A stretch of DNA of 64,000 nt from Drechmeria coniospora. Lineage: Eukaryota > Ascomycota > Sordariomycetes > Hypocreales > Ophiocordycipitaceae. The notes beneath the pieces are model-generated. The model did no database searches and was not told the DNA's origin. It saw only the letters and a list, made by a program, of their open reading frames with translations. Location of the stretch: positions 3,840,520-3,904,519 of the forward strand of contig NC_054389.1 in assembly GCF_001625195.1 (NCBI RefSeq), in the 5' to 3' direction. The position numbers and the translations under genes were made by a program. Shown piece by piece: positions 43,843-55,962 of this stretch; the first letter of the stretch is position 1, and each line of letters opens with the position of its first letter.

Positions 43843-46473
43843 ATGGGCGTCAAGGAGCGCTTCGCCTCCAAGTCGCACGACGGCCCCGTCGACGTCGCCG
43901 ACACCACGGGCACCGACATAATCCCCGTCGAATCCCACAACGCCGAGCGGGAGCTGCGAAACTTCAGGAAGCAGCACAAGTGGGATCCCTTCCTCGACGT
44001 CGACAAGCTCGACAACATCGACGATGCCCTCGCCTCCGGCAACGCCGAGAAGGAGGCGGCCATTGACGAGTCCCTCATCCAGGAGGACTCTCCCTACCCC
44101 GAAGTCCGCCAATCGGTATGCCGCCGCCGCCGCCGTCGCCGCCGCCCGAACGCGAAGCTGACCGGACCTAGGTGCCCCCCGTCGACATCGACGTGCCCGT
44201 CAACACCATCCGCGCATGGGCCATCGGCGGCTTCCTCTGCACCATCGTCGCCGCCTGCAACATTCTTCTCAACCTTCGCCGGACCCCCATCACCATCTCC
44301 TCCACCGTCGTCCAGCTGATTGCCTACCCGTACGTCGTCCGTCCCGCTTCCGTCCCGCGCCCGTCCCTCGCTCCCCCTCCGTGCTGCGTAGATGGCTCAC
44401 CTTCGTCCCTTGCCCCATTTGCAGCCTCGGCAGAGCTTGGGCCCGGTTCATGCCCGAGGCCACGTTCAAGCTCTTCGGCCACACGCTCGAGCTCAACCCT
44501 GGCCCCTTCAACGTCAAGGAGCACACCATCATCACCATGATGACGGCCGCCGGCTCCTCCATCAGCTACTCCATCGACATCCTGCTGGCCCAGGAGATCT
44601 TCTACAAGCAGCAGTTCAAGTGGGGCTTCCAGATCCTCCTCATGCTCTCGACGCAGGCCATGGGCTTCGGCGTCGCCGGCATCGCCCGCCGCTTCCTCGT
44701 CTGGCCCTCGTCCATGGTCTGGCCCGCGACGCTCATCACCTGCACCGTCATGTACTCGCTGCACGACCACAGCCACTCGGACCCGTCGCAGACCAACGGC
44801 TGGAAGATTGGCCGCTACAGCTTCTTCCTCCTCGTCGCCATGTGCACCTTTGGCTGGGAGTGGTTCCCCCTCGTCATCGCCCCCTTCCTCTCGAGCTTCA
44901 TGTTCGCCACCTGGATCGCGCCCAGCAACGTCGTCGTCAACCAGATCTTTGGCGGCAACTCGGGCCTCGGCCTCCTGCCCATCTCCTTCGACTGGTCCAC
45001 CGTCACCGCCTTCCTCCTCTCGCCCCTCCAGACGCCCGCCTTCGCCATCCTCAACGTCATGGCCGGCATCATCCTCACCGCCATCGGCGCCATCGGCCTC
45101 GCCTGGGCCGGCCCCGACTTCTACCGCTACCTGCCCCTCAGCGCGAACCAGAACTTTGACCGCTTCGCCGAGCCCTACAACACGTCGCGCATCCTGACGC
45201 CCGACTTCACCGTCAACGAGACGGCCTACCAGGCCTACTCGCCCATCCTCCTCGGCCCCACCTTCTCCCTCTCCTACGGCCTCTCCTTCGCCACCCTCAT
45301 CTCCACCGTCACCCACGTCGCCCTCTTCTACGGCGCCGACGTCTGGAACCGCGCCATGAACTCCAAGTACGAGGAGCCCGACGTCCACCTCAAGCTCATG
45401 CGCAGGTACAAGGAGGCGCCCGAGTGGTGGTTCCTCTCCATCTTCGTCGTCAGCTTCGCCTTTGGCATGATCGCGAGCCAGGTCTGGCGCACCCACCTCC
45501 CCTGGTGGGCCTACATCCTCTGCATCCTCATCGGCGTCGTCCTCTTCATCCCCATCGGCATGGTCCAGGCCATCACGAACCAGCAGACAGGCCTCAACGT
45601 CATCACCGAGATGGTCATCGGTTACATGATGCCCGGCCGACCTGTCGCCATGATGCTCTTCAAGTCGTGGGGCTACATGCTCTCCTACAACGGTCTGACC
45701 TACATCTCCGACATGAAGGTCGGCCACTACATGAAGATTCCGCCCCGCAGCATGTTCGCCGCCCAGGCCTTTGCCGTCATCTGGCTCTCCTTCGTCCAGA
45801 TATCCACCTACAACTTCCTCCGCGGCAACATCAAGGGCATCTGCACCCCGACCCAGTCCCAGGGCCTCACCTGCCCCAACGCCCGCACCTTTTACAACGC
45901 GAGCGTCATCTGGGGCGTCATCGGCCCCAAGAAGGTCTTTGGCGCCGGCAGCATCTACGCATGGACCAACTGGTTCTGGCTCATCGGCTTCGCCGTCCCC
46001 GTCGTCCAGTACTTTCTCGCCCGCCGCTACCCCCGCTCCTGGCTCCGATACGTCGTCACGCCCGCCATCTTCGGCGGCGCCGGCCTCATCCCCCCGGCCA
46101 CCCTCTACTACCTCTTCCAGTGGGTCATCGTCGGTCTCGTCTTCAACCTCTTCATCCGCCGTCGCTACTTTGGCTGGTGGTGTATGTTACCCCCCCCCCC
46201 CCCCCCCCCCCCTCCTCCCCCTCCCCTTGCCCGCCTCGTTCCCGCCGCTGACCGCGAATCGCAGCTCGCTACAACTACGCCCTGTCCGGCGCGCTCGACA
46301 TCGGGACGGCCCTCTGCACCGTCGTCTCGGGCCTCGGCCTCGGCCTCAGCGAGACGTCCTTCCCGAGGTGGTGGGGCACCAACGTCATCACCAACACCAT
46401 GGACTACAACGGCACCGCCGTCACGAGGGTCTTCCAGGAAGGCCAGGACCCCATCGGTCCGTCCAGCTGGTAG
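43843..46473 (+). CDS. OPT-family small oligopeptide transporter, 798 aa, four exons
   Basis: This is a proton-coupled plasma-membrane importer of small peptides (OPT1/Isp4-like) with many membrane helices. Exons are 43843-44115, 44172-44329, 44425-46181 and 46265-46473. Junctions restore VRQS-VPPVDIDVPVNTIRAW, LIAYP-LGRAWARFMP and FGWW-SRYNYALSGALD. The first 90 residues form a hydrophilic cytosolic tail. Family blocks include LNPGPFNVKEHTIITMMTA, SFDWSTVTAFLLSPL, EMVIGYMMPGRPVAMMLFKSWGY, MKIPPRSMFAAQ and the WGVIGPKKVFG segment with its Cys-containing upstream loop. The C terminus (ETSFPRWWGTNVITNTMDYNG) is typical. Intron 3 contains a C23 homopolymer (46190-46212). Substrate range cannot be set from sequence. 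Confidence 0.95.
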
Positions 46474-47472
46474 CCGACGGCGGGCGTCTCGCGGCTGCCG
46501 GCTCGAGTTGGCGTCGCCGCGGCCGCGCTTCTTTTTGTTTTAGCATACGACGCGCACGAGCAGTAATGAATGAAGTAAATATATGTGAATATACCACCTG
46601 CGCCATTGACTGACATGCGCATCTCTCGTTCTTGCCGAACCGTGACGTCGCTTCTGGTGCGGAAGAGGGACCGGCGTGATTTCATTCGTTCATTCAGGCC
46701 AAGGCAGGCTTCATTCGTCCCACCGAGCCGTCGTGGGCGGATACGACGGGCGAACCCTCGCAAGGTTGCGCTTGCGCCCCGTCATCACGGCAGCAGGGAA
46801 AATATCGCACGTGTGGCCCAACGAAACGGTGAGGGCAGCGCCCCCTCCCCTCTCGATGGTGTGCGGGAGAGCAAGTAGGTCGGCCGAGCCTTTGCTAGAT
46901 GGGCACGCTGCGCCAACGTACATGCACAGCGAGTGCCCGCCGCGTGAGAGGCGCACGCAAGCTTTTCGGCTGCAGATATGAGTCGTTCGTCGGGCGCAAA
47001 TACTTCCGCGAACAAATCCATTATGAAAAAGAATTTGAGTTGCGAGTGAATTTTGAACAGGAACCCGTAGTTCCTGACGTTGCCGTCGTGCCGTCAGCTG
47101 GCCTTGATGCTGCTACTACCCGTGCTTGATTGGGTCAAGGACCCGCTCCGCTCGGCAAAATACAAATTCCAGAGTGAAAAGTCTTGGCACGCACAAAACC
47201 TATACCCTCGTACCGACCTTTCCAACCGTCATCAATCCGAACCGCCGGCGACAAATCAGCCTCTCGACGCACCCCTCATCTCTCGGTACGTGTCATCGCT
47301 TCGGGAGCTCTCGGCGCCGTCCACCCGGCCCTCAGGCCTTCTGCGGCCTCGTTCTTGGATCTGCTTCGATCCGCATCACGCTCGAGGAAGCGCTGCTGAC
47401 GCAAGTGGCCGTAGCTAGCTTTCCCCCGAGTCTCTCCCCGACGCTGCTCGCCTCAGATCACCCTTGACCACC
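46474..47472. other. Intergenic region OPT / EGD1
   Basis: This holds the OPT 3' flank and a CT-rich leader before EGD1. No gene, repeat array or RNA was recognised. Confidence 0.5.
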
Positions 47473-48191
47473 ATGGCCGACATCCAGGAGCGCCTCAAGA
47501 AGCTTGGCCAGGGAGCCCGAATTGGTGAGTTGGCGATGGTGGCCCCCCGTGATGGGTCCGATCCGATCCGTTGCTAACCCACAATCCCAGGGTACGTCGC
47601 CACCGAAACACCAGGACCATCACATCCCTCCACTCCCCTCCCCCCGCCGCTGCCGTCCCGCCGACTTGTCCGAGACGCCGTCCTCTCTGCCCAAAGCCGA
47701 CCGCTAACGTTGTACCTTGTCTAGCGGAAAGGGAACCCCCCGCAGAAAGGTCAAGCGCGCGCCCGCCCGGTCCGGCGCCGACGACAAGAAGCTTCAGCAG
47801 ACGCTGAAGAAGCTCAACACGCAGCCGATTCAGGCCATCGAGGAGGTCAACATGTTCAAGTCGGATGGCAACGTCATCCACTTTGCTGCCCCCAAGGGTA
47901 CGTTTGCATTTCTTGTCGAATCGTCGTCGAAGCCTGCTGACGTACCCCTCCATCGCAGTCCACGCCGCCGTTCCCTCCAACACCTTTGCCATCTACGGCA
48001 ACGGCGAGGACAAGGAGCTCACCGAGCTCGTCCCCGGCATCCTGAACCAGCTTGGCCCCGATTCGCTCGCCTCCCTCCGCAAGCTCGCCGAGAGCTACCA
48101 GAACATGCAGAAGGGCGAGAAGGGTGACGACGACGACGACGAGATTCCCGACCTGGTCGAGGGCGAGAACTTCGAGAGCAAGGTGGAGTAA
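47473..48191 (+). CDS. EGD1: Nascent polypeptide-associated complex beta subunit, about 152-153 aa
   Basis: NAC-beta anchors the NAC heterodimer at the ribosome exit tunnel. The start has a CCACCATGG context. Exon 1 is 47473-47524 ([17 protein letters not shown] plus one base). Later exons are 47725-47897 ([52 protein letters not shown]) and 47959-48191 ([19 protein letters not shown] through ENFESKVE). The NAC domain and the RRKVKR ribosome-binding motif are intact. Phase between exons 1 and 47725 fails if they are joined directly. A tiny exon near 47591-47595 is needed: one G (GGC) with perfect GT/AG signals, or GTAC, which would recreate the family IGTGKG but needs a non-AG acceptor. The protein identity is certain; this junction is not. 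Confidence 0.9.
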
Positions 48192-48451
48192 AATGCGAGC
48201 ACGAAAGCGTTGGGAACTTTGTCAGCGGGAGTCGATCGGCCGGGGGTGCTGCCTACGGGCTGCAGCGTGCTCCCGTTGCAGTTTGCCTGCTACGTGCCGA
48301 CGCTCTCGCGCGAAGGCGGACGCACCCGCCGCCGTTGGGAGGAAGTCAGCGGTGCCAAGGAGCTGTCCTGGTTGATTGATTTGTACCAAATACGGATCAC
48401 GTCGAGAGAAATACCAATCTCTACGAGATGTCTCCCGACTTCGGTTGCCGG

Positions 48452-49808
48452 TCAAGATGCGACGTCGATATTGAAGTCTGCATCCTCGCGGCAAGGCACC
48501 CAGCCAACTAGGGCCGCCACCCGAACGGCCGCTTTGACGGCCTCTCTCTCTGCCAGCAGTGTCCCGCCCTTGACGTCGCGGTATGTCGGCTGGCTTAGGG
48601 GATGCGCCATGGCGTCGTGACCGTCGAGCCGCCGAGCGAGATGTCGGGCCGCCCTCCACATCTGTCGCCTCGACATGTGACTAGCCCCTCGTTGGTCCGA
48701 CATCTTCCTTCCTTGCAGTACACCATTGATGATGGACTCTTCGACACCGGACAAGGACCAGGCCGCGGCAATGTTGCTGGCCGAGATTCCTTCAGCCGCC
48801 CGAGCCAGGACCGCCCGCCGCGAGAAGTCGAATTCCACCGTCGTAGCCTCCACCGCAAACGGCCTAAAGACGTAGCCCCCCCGCCAGGTTTTGCCGCGCA
48901 CGCTGCTCATGCGGCCGGTCTCGGAGAAGGCACGGGCGCATGCGACGGACGAGTACTGCGACTCGGGAAGCACAAGTGTATCGACGTAGGCGTTGGCCGG
49001 CTCGACGTAGAGTGCCGTGAGGGAGCAGAGGAGCGAGGTAGCCTGCTTCAGAGCGAGCTTGTCGGAGCAGGACTTGGAGAGGGTCGGCTGGGCGTCACCG
49101 CGAGCTGGTTTGCGGCGGACGATTCCAAGCTGGGAGAAGTCGGCGCGTCCGGGAAGAGGATCCGAGCCGTCGGGCAGCGGAATGATGCCGGAAGCTGGTC
49201 TCTGCCATGGTGAGGCGTCGGGTTGGACGGCCATGGTCAGTTCCATGCTTGCGTCGCCGCCTCGAGAGCCATGTCAGCGGTGAGGATGCCGACGGGAGAC
49301 AATAAAATATATCATACAGGGAGCCTCCGAGCAGTACATGTGAATCTTGACATTGTCTCTGATTCGGAACGGCGGCGTGCGTGGTTTCTCGTCGCTGGTA
49401 CCGCCATGAGGCGCCGTCTGAAGAAGACCAGAATGGGGCCTGTTCTCGATCAAGCTCGAGCAGTCGTCCAGCAGAAATCGATTCAGTGTCCTGATGGCCA
49501 GGATCTCCGCGTGCCAGTCGTGAAGTGCATTTCCATTCGATTCGGGAAGTTTACATGCTGGCAGACATTTCATGCCGGTCCTACAACGCAACTCAGAACA
49601 TACGCTCTCCATCGGGTCATCGTGTCCTTGTGGGCGGGGCATACGCGAGGGCCAAGCAAGTGAACCTTCCATCCACTTCCGCGACGATGCCGCTCAGGGG
49701 AACCCAGTCGTGGAGGCCATTGTCGCGGACGGCTGGCTTTCGCTTTGACGGTAGTTTACCAAATTGGGTTATGACAACCTGCGCGATGAGGTCTGCTCTT
49801 GTGATCAT
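48452..49808 (-). CDS. TAD1: tRNA-specific adenosine deaminase 1 (Tad1/ADAT1), 411 aa
   Basis: The enzyme deaminates A37 of tRNA-Ala to inosine. Exons on the minus strand are 49645-49808, 49318-49580 and 48452-49260. GT-AG introns of 64 and 57 bp restore CLALA-TGMKCLPACKLP and SEAPC-GDASMEL. Zinc and catalytic elements are HAEILAIR (His and proton-shuttle Glu), CSEAPCGD and the third zinc Cys in LSKSCSDKLALKQATSLL. Other family blocks are GRADFSQLGIVRRKPARGD, LVLPESQYSSVACARAF and GVLQGRKMSDQRGAS. The start at 49808 (MITRADLIAQVV) is chosen because homologues start just before this block; an in-frame ATG at 49886 exists. The gene is divergent from RPL24 across 433 bp. Confidence 0.92.
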
Positions 49809-50241
49809 AGCTTGAGCGAGCAAAATTCCATCAGAGAATGGCGCAGAAGGAAGAGGATATTTCGATGGATATACTCGCACATCCACGGGACGCAGATAAT
49901 ATCATGCATCATCCTTCACCAGCGCTCCCAACACACGCGTACGGCAGTAGTTATGATACAAGTAAGTACGGAGTAATACGGCAAAGGGCGATAAGACGTG
50001 ATTGGGCCAGGCTTGACAATGAAATAGGCTCTTTGGCCCACTTCAATCTCGAAAGTCAGTCACGTGCAGACGATTGGCACCACGAAAGTCCCTTCTGCCC
50101 TAGGCGCTTAGTCATGACCACACACCTCCAATTCGAGGAAATTGTAGGCGCCATCGAGCTCATCTTTTGTCATCGCCAAACCCCCACGTCCAACGACCAC
50201 CACAACACCTTGTCGCCCGATACTCCGACAGCAGCGACAAC
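49809..50241. promoter_or_regulatory. Divergent TAD1/RPL24 promoter region
   Basis: This 433-bp space separates the divergent start codons of TAD1 and RPL24. It contains a TACGGAGTAA word near 49966 and a C/A-rich leader before RPL24. No specific factor site is claimed. Confidence 0.5.
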
Positions 50242-51059
50242 ATGCGTACCTACGACGATACCTTCTCGGGCCAGAGAATCTACCCCGGCAAGGTACGCTT
50301 TCCTGCCTTGCCGTCCCCTTTCTGCGGTGGTGCGTTGCTCGGGCTCAGGAAGAAAAAAAGAGTGGAGGATTGGCCATGAGAGGAGCACGGTGTCACCGCA
50401 GGAGGGCGAAACTGAAATTGGCGGACGGCACAGGCTGGCTAACGAAATTTTCCTCGTGCAGGGTAAGATTTACGTCCGTGGCGACAGCAAGGTGTTCCGA
50501 TTCCAGAACGGCAAGTCGGAGTCGCTCTTCCTGCAACGAAAGAACCCCCGTCGCATCGCATGGACGGTCCTCTACCGCCGACAGCACCGCAAGGGCATCT
50601 CTGAGGTACGATAGAAGTGGCACGGCGCGATTCTAGGCCGAGAGGAAGCACCAATGGCCGTCCCCTCCCCGCCGTCGGATGTCACTGCGGCTTCCGACAG
50701 AGCTGCAGGGCTCGACGGCGGACGGTGCACCCCTGTGGCGAGAAAGAGAGCAGGACTGACGAGGACAACAGGAGGTTGCCAAGAAGCGCACGCGCCGAAC
50801 CGTCAAGGCCCAGCGTGCCATCGTCGGTGCCTCGCTCGATGTGATCAAGGAGCGACGCTCGATGCGACCCGAGGCCCGATCGGCCGCCCGCGCCGAGGCC
50901 ATCAAGGAGAGCAAGGACAAGAAGGCGGCTGCCGCGGCGGCCAAGAAGGCCGACAAGGCGAAGAGCGCCTCGCTGGCTTCCAAGGGCCAGACGCAGCGAA
51001 ACGTCAGCAAGCAGGGCGCAAAGGGTGCGCCCGTCAAGGTCGCCGCTCGGACTCGCTAA
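50242..51059 (+). CDS. RPL24: 60S ribosomal protein eL24, 160 aa, three exons
   Basis: eL24 is a large-subunit protein at the subunit interface. Exons are 50242-50292 (MRTYDDTFSGQRIYPGK), 50462-50605 and 50772-51059, all phase 0 with GT-AG introns of 169 and 166 bp. The L24e core is evident: GKIYVRGDSKVFRFQNGKSE, LFLQRKNPRRIAWTVLYRR and HRKGISE-EVAKKRTRRTV. The basic Ala/Lys-rich C-terminal extension is typical (RAIVGASLDVIKERRSMRPE, ending KVAARTR). Early introns behind a short first exon are usual for fungal ribosomal protein genes. Confidence 0.96.
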
Positions 51060-51508
51060 GAGAGACGAAGGGGAGAGAAAGGAAAATGAGGGGAGAAGAA
51101 GAAGAGAGTGGTGGAGTCCGTGGTTCTTGTGTCTTTCCGGCCGGTTCTTCTACAATCTCGGGTGCATGGAATGCCATGGTTTGGTTGCATTTGGTAGTTG
51201 AAGCAAATTGACATGCCAGTGCAATGGCCCCTACAAGTACAATCAACGCAGCTCGCACGTCTTGCTCGGCCTTGTCATTGTCATTGGAAAGGTGGGATGG
51301 GTGGATGATGGCTGAAAGGCTGATGAATGCCCATTCATTGATTGACTGGCCACAGGGTTTTGAGAAGGACGAATATCACATTCGCGTGAGGAGAATCAAT
51401 ACGGCTGGGCGGGTGAGGGCTTGAATTCCTCTGCAGGGAGCTGACTCTATCTCCTCCCGCTCAACTAGTCCATCGCCATCCACGACCACGGCCACGGCTA
51501 TGTTGGAT
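51060..51508. other. Convergent intergenic region RPL24 / peroxiredoxin
   Basis: This holds the 3' flanks of two convergent genes. No further feature is seen. Confidence 0.45.
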
Positions 51509-52153
51509 CTACAGCTTGGCCAGAACAGCATCGGCGCCCGAATGCGTGATCAAACCCTTACCTTTGTCCAGGCCAGCGTAGACGACCTTGCCGTGGTCAA
51601 CGGCGATGGCGTATCGAGCGGTGCGCTCGCCATTGGTCCAGCCGATACTCTTGCTGAACTTGGCATCGCTGTCGGAGGCGAAGATCTAGCGATTGGTATT
51701 CTGTCAGCGTCTGGTATCGTAATTATAGGAATAGGAATGCAAGTCGCAAAGGGGGCCAGCTCACGAAGTAGTCGTCCTTGACGCCGTTTGCTTTGCACCA
51801 GCCAGACATGACATAGGCGTCATTGTAGGCGATGATGACGACCTGGTCGACACCCTTGGCCTTGAGGGCCGCCCTGTTACCGAGGTAGGACGGGAGGTGG
51901 GAGACGTGGCAGGTGGGAGTGAAGGCGCCAGGGACGGAGACGAGGACGACCTTTTTGTCCTTGAACTCTGCAGGTTCAGGAAGAGACGTAGCGTCTGTCA
52001 GCGAGGAGCGGTCGTCTGCAGAGGGGGACACGAACCTTTGCTCGCGTCGAAATTCTGGGCAACGCCGCAGGTTTTATCGTCTCCGGCCTCCTCGGCGGGG
52101 ATGTACGTGAATGCGACATCGTCGGGGAACGAGTCTCCGGCATTGAGAGGCAT
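51509..52153 (-). CDS. Peroxiredoxin of the PMP20/Asp f 3 (Prx5-like) type, 165 aa
   Basis: This thiol peroxidase reduces hydrogen peroxide and alkyl hydroperoxides. Exons on the minus strand are 52036-52153, 51765-51967 and 51509-51685. Introns of 68 and 79 bp have GT-AG ends and consistent phases. The peroxidatic Cys lies in VPGAFTPTCHVSHLP (PxxxTxxC motif), followed by the family block GVDQVVIIAYNDAYVMSGW. The third exon encodes FASDSDAKFSKSIGW and ends DAVLAKL. The start at 52153 (MPLNAGDSFP) matches homologues of about 168 residues. The C-terminal AKL resembles a PTS1 peroxisomal signal, as in PMP20-type members. Location is an inference from that tripeptide. Confidence 0.94.
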
Positions 52154-53487
52154 GGTGACGGTTGATGCGTATGGGGATGGTGCTTCTTGGAAAGGTGAAG
52201 GACGGACCAGGGTGTTCAAAGATGCAAAGACAAGCTTCGACGTCGCACACAAACAAAGACCTTGCAACAGCAGCACATCAACAGCGTAAGTATGATGGCA
52301 GGATCAGGGGGGAGAAAGGGAAGGGGGGGGGGGGGGTTCATTCTTATTAGTAATACTACTACTTGATGCAGAGGTACTCCGTATTACTAGGGCACGGAAG
52401 TCCGGCGACGGTGCGTCCATACCATTATCCACAGGTAAGCACTTCTTCCTTTCCAACACACGGGTGCCCGAGCCGCCCCGACCGGGACCGGGACCGTCCG
52501 GGACGGCGCCGAAGGTGGCCGGTGTCTGTCCGCCGCACGGAGAGGGGAGGAATGTGCGGGTGGCGGCCCCAAACTTTCGATGGCGTGCACCCCAACGACC
52601 AGCGATTGCGAACTCGGCTGCGGCTGACAATTCAATTTCTACCTCGGCCTGCCTCGCAGCCGGGCGGCGGAGGAGGGAGACGAAGACGGTGGGTGTCGTG
52701 GGGGATGAGCTTGGCCAACCAGTCGAGACCCTAGCAGGCGTATTCGACAAGTTTATCGCCATGTCCAGGCCGTCTTTTGACGTCTCTTGTCACCGGCTTG
52801 GGTGGGCGAGAGAGTGGCAGCGGACCATGCCAGCACTTATCCCGGCGTTTGAAACGGAAAGCTGCGATGATGCATGCAATGACTGCAGCTACAAGTCCCC
52901 TTGCCATACCTTCCTTCTCACTACAGCATGGATCGACAATAAGCCAAGACAAGACGTCTCAAACTCGCCGAGCCGGTAGAACATGCGCACACCGTAACAG
53001 GAAATCATCTACTCCAACTTTTCTCTTCGCTACGAACTGGTTGACGATGTCGGTCTCTCATCTCTGATCCTGGCCAGGTCGACTTGCACGTCCACCATTG
53101 GTCATCATGGAGAGTCGATCCATACTCTCAACTATCAGCGCCATCCTCTCTTCCCCTGGCAAGGCCAGCGAGCCATGACGGATCCGACGGCAACCGTCCA
53201 AGACATATTCACCAACGGTGACATCGGAGCGTGCATTGTCCCATCACACCCGGTCACGGTGGGTGGAGATGATGCACCGCCAAGCAGGGAAAACGAAAAC
53301 AGAGTGCTCTTCTTCATCTGGTATCCATGCGTCGGAGCTTGGCTCAAATTCTTCTTTTTTTTATCATTAGCCTAAAGGGGCTGGCCTCCATGGCTGGCTG
53401 GCTATCTCGGGCTGGTCTAGCCCCTAAACCCGAAAATGAAAAACCGTGACTCCGTTAGCATGCCGTCCTCTCGACGTCAACACACAC
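52154..53487. other. Intergenic region peroxiredoxin / RPS4
   Basis: This region has a G homopolymer near 52323-52336 and GC-rich unique sequence. No gene was recognised; a few open frames of 60-170 codons lack any recognisable motif. Confidence 0.45.
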
Positions 53488-54523
53488 TTAGTTGCCTCGT
53501 CGGCGATCACGCTCCTCGGCAATGGTGAGCTTGACGCCCTTGCCCTTGGGCAGCGAGATCCACGGCTTCTCCTGGCCGATGACGAAAACGTTGCTCTCAC
53601 GGGTGGCGAAGGAGTTGTCGATGGCGTCCTTGATGTGCACAATGTTGAAGCCACCATCGTGGCGCTCACGGTGGACGATGACGCCGACACGACCCATGTT
53701 GCGACCGCCGGTGACCATGGCGACGGCGCCAGTGTCGAACTTGATGTAGTCGCTGATCTTGCCGGTGCTCAGGTCAATCTTGACGGTGTCGTTGACCTTG
53801 ATGCTGGGGTCGGGGTAGCGGATGCTGCGCCGTCACGTTAGCGAGGGCCGACGCGGAGGGGAACATACAGCCAGCCGTCAAATGAAGCTCCCGTCGAGAC
53901 GACGGCTTCGAATCTACCAAAGCTTGATTCAACGGCTGAATGATGTCTGACAGAACTCACGTTCTCGCATCGTGCGTGACCAAGAATGGGATTCCACCAC
54001 GGCCGAGCTGAACGCGCTTGACCTTGCCGAGCTTGTACTCGGCCTCCTCCGTCTGGATTCGGTGGACGGTGAAGCGGCCCTTGGTGTCGTAGATGAGTCG
54101 GAAGTTCTCGCCCGTCTTCTCGATGGTGATGACGTCCATGAAGCCGGCAGGGTAGGTCATGTCGGTACGGACCTTGCCGTCGACCTTGACCAGGCGCTGC
54201 ATGAGGATCGCCTTGGTCTCGCGGTAGTTGAGCGCATACTTGAGACGGTTTCGGATGAACACGATCAGGGGCATGCAGTCGCGGAGCTTGTGAGGACCGG
54301 CCGAAGGCTTGGGCGCGTAGGTACCCGACAGCTTGTCGAGCAGCCAGTGCGAGGGCGCGCTGAGGCGCTTCTGGTGCTTCTTGCTGCGAAAAGGTCAGTC
54401 GCCGTAGGCTGGCAAGAATGTGTGTATATCCAACTCGGCCATGGGAAAGAAAGAAGAGTCTTTTCCCGCAGCCGAGGGATGCCCGCATGTCAATCAGTCT
54501 TGCACTTACATTCCCTTGGCCAT
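53488..54523 (-). CDS. RPS4: 40S ribosomal protein eS4, 257 aa, three exons
   Basis: eS4 is a small-subunit ribosomal protein. Exon 1 is only 14 bp (54510-54523, MAKG plus two bases). Exon 2 is 53961-54383 and exon 3 is 53488-53824. Junctions give [19 protein letters not shown] and [19 protein letters not shown]. The S4 RNA-binding region ([20 protein letters not shown]), the central eS4 block ([21 protein letters not shown]) and the C-terminal KOW-like part ([31 protein letters not shown]) are complete. The protein ends ERDRRRGN. Length is normal for the family. The very short first exon is typical of fungal ribosomal protein genes. Confidence 0.96.
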
Positions 54524-55962
54524 GGTGTCGTTTGCCTGTTGTCCTGGAGGTGTTGAGGAAAAGTCGAAAGCTGGCCGATACCGTTGCAACAGTGGGCAGG
54601 AAATCCCGGGCCACAACTTTTTGCCATTCGCCTAGCGTCAGCAGCGGGGGCTTTCATGCCCTATGTCAAGTCGGACAAATTTTCGCGAACGCACGTGGGG
54701 TGGCACGTGACTAGAAAACGCGCATTTAGCAGGATTACCTAAGTACTCCTAAGTAAGTACAGTACAGTACAGTACTTCCATACAGTACTTGTTCCGGTGC
54801 GGAGTATTAATACTTGAATATGTACTGTACTTAAGTAAGTACAGTACAGTATGCGTACAGCTCTATTACTTACTTCCAGTACTCCGTACTCCGTACTGTA
54901 TTCCGTATATCTGCTTAGTACTGACATTACAGTAGGTTCTTACGTATATGCTCCGTACTCCGTACTCCGTACAAATACAGTACAGTACAGGACAGTACTT
55001 AATTCACCCAGTACTTGCCCGTACTTGTACAGAAAAGTACGTACGGAGTACGGAGAACTGTATGGTAGTCACAGTAACAAAACCATTGATACTTGCTACC
55101 CACCTAATACTTGTACAGTGCTCCGTACGGAGTAAGTACTGTACTGTATTAATGCTTCGAATATGCTCTGCTCTCTTGTCACATGCAAACCTTGCGGCCC
55201 TCCACTTCACCGTTGGCCACTCCACCATTGGGTAATGGTGGGTGCGGCCCGTCCCAACAATCCCTTACTACCTACCTACTTACGGAGTACAGTACTCCTT
55301 ATTGCACCTACAGTTCCTACTGCACTCACTGCTATTCTCAGTGCTCGTATAGAGTAATTACTGTGCTTACACGTCGTATACAAGTGTGCATGCTAGTATA
55401 CGGAGGACTGACCATCGGTATTGTTGAGCTTCGTTGTCCAATGGCATGTGAAAACCTGTCTACCCCTGTCGCTTGCGCGCCACCGCCATATTGTCATGGC
55501 AGGGCAGAGTGATCATGAAAGCACGCAATGCCCAGCCTTTGGCAGCCTTCGATCGTCACTTGCTTCGTGATGGGGATGGATCAGGTTGCACGGCGTACAA
55601 GGTAGCGTAGAGTGCACAGTTCGTGCGCGTACGTGCAGCAATGAATTCATGAGAGGGGTATCAAATCAGGAGCTCGTGTTTCCTGTTCTCGGACCGACAG
55701 AAAGCCGAGGCAAAAAAGAACGCTTCTCGCTTCAAGAAAAAACCAGCTACTTGGAGGTAGGTGCACGATGGTCCCTCGCGGCGTGCTTGCCTGAGACGCT
55801 TCATCCTGCGGCTCTGGGTGAAGGATCCGAGATTTCGTCCCGGTCGTCCCATCCTGCCCTCCCTCGCCCTGGCTAAAGTCGGACGAACGGCGAGGTAGAT
55901 GCGAGGGGGAAGCTCGCGAGTCACGGTACAGATTGTCCGTCCAACCGTCGACCCTTTTCCTT
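54524..55962. other. Intergenic region RPS4 / telobox gene
   Basis: A dense GTAC-word cluster occupies 54730-55150 (AAGTACAGTACAGTAC, TACTCCGTACTCCGTAC and similar), with further copies to 55390. No gene was recognised. Confidence 0.5.

Noticed and set aside
44324..45727. 467-codon antisense open frame over the OPT gene
   Set aside because: The translation is almost entirely Glu/Asp/Gly/Val/Ala, the usual antisense shadow of GC-rich membrane-protein codons.
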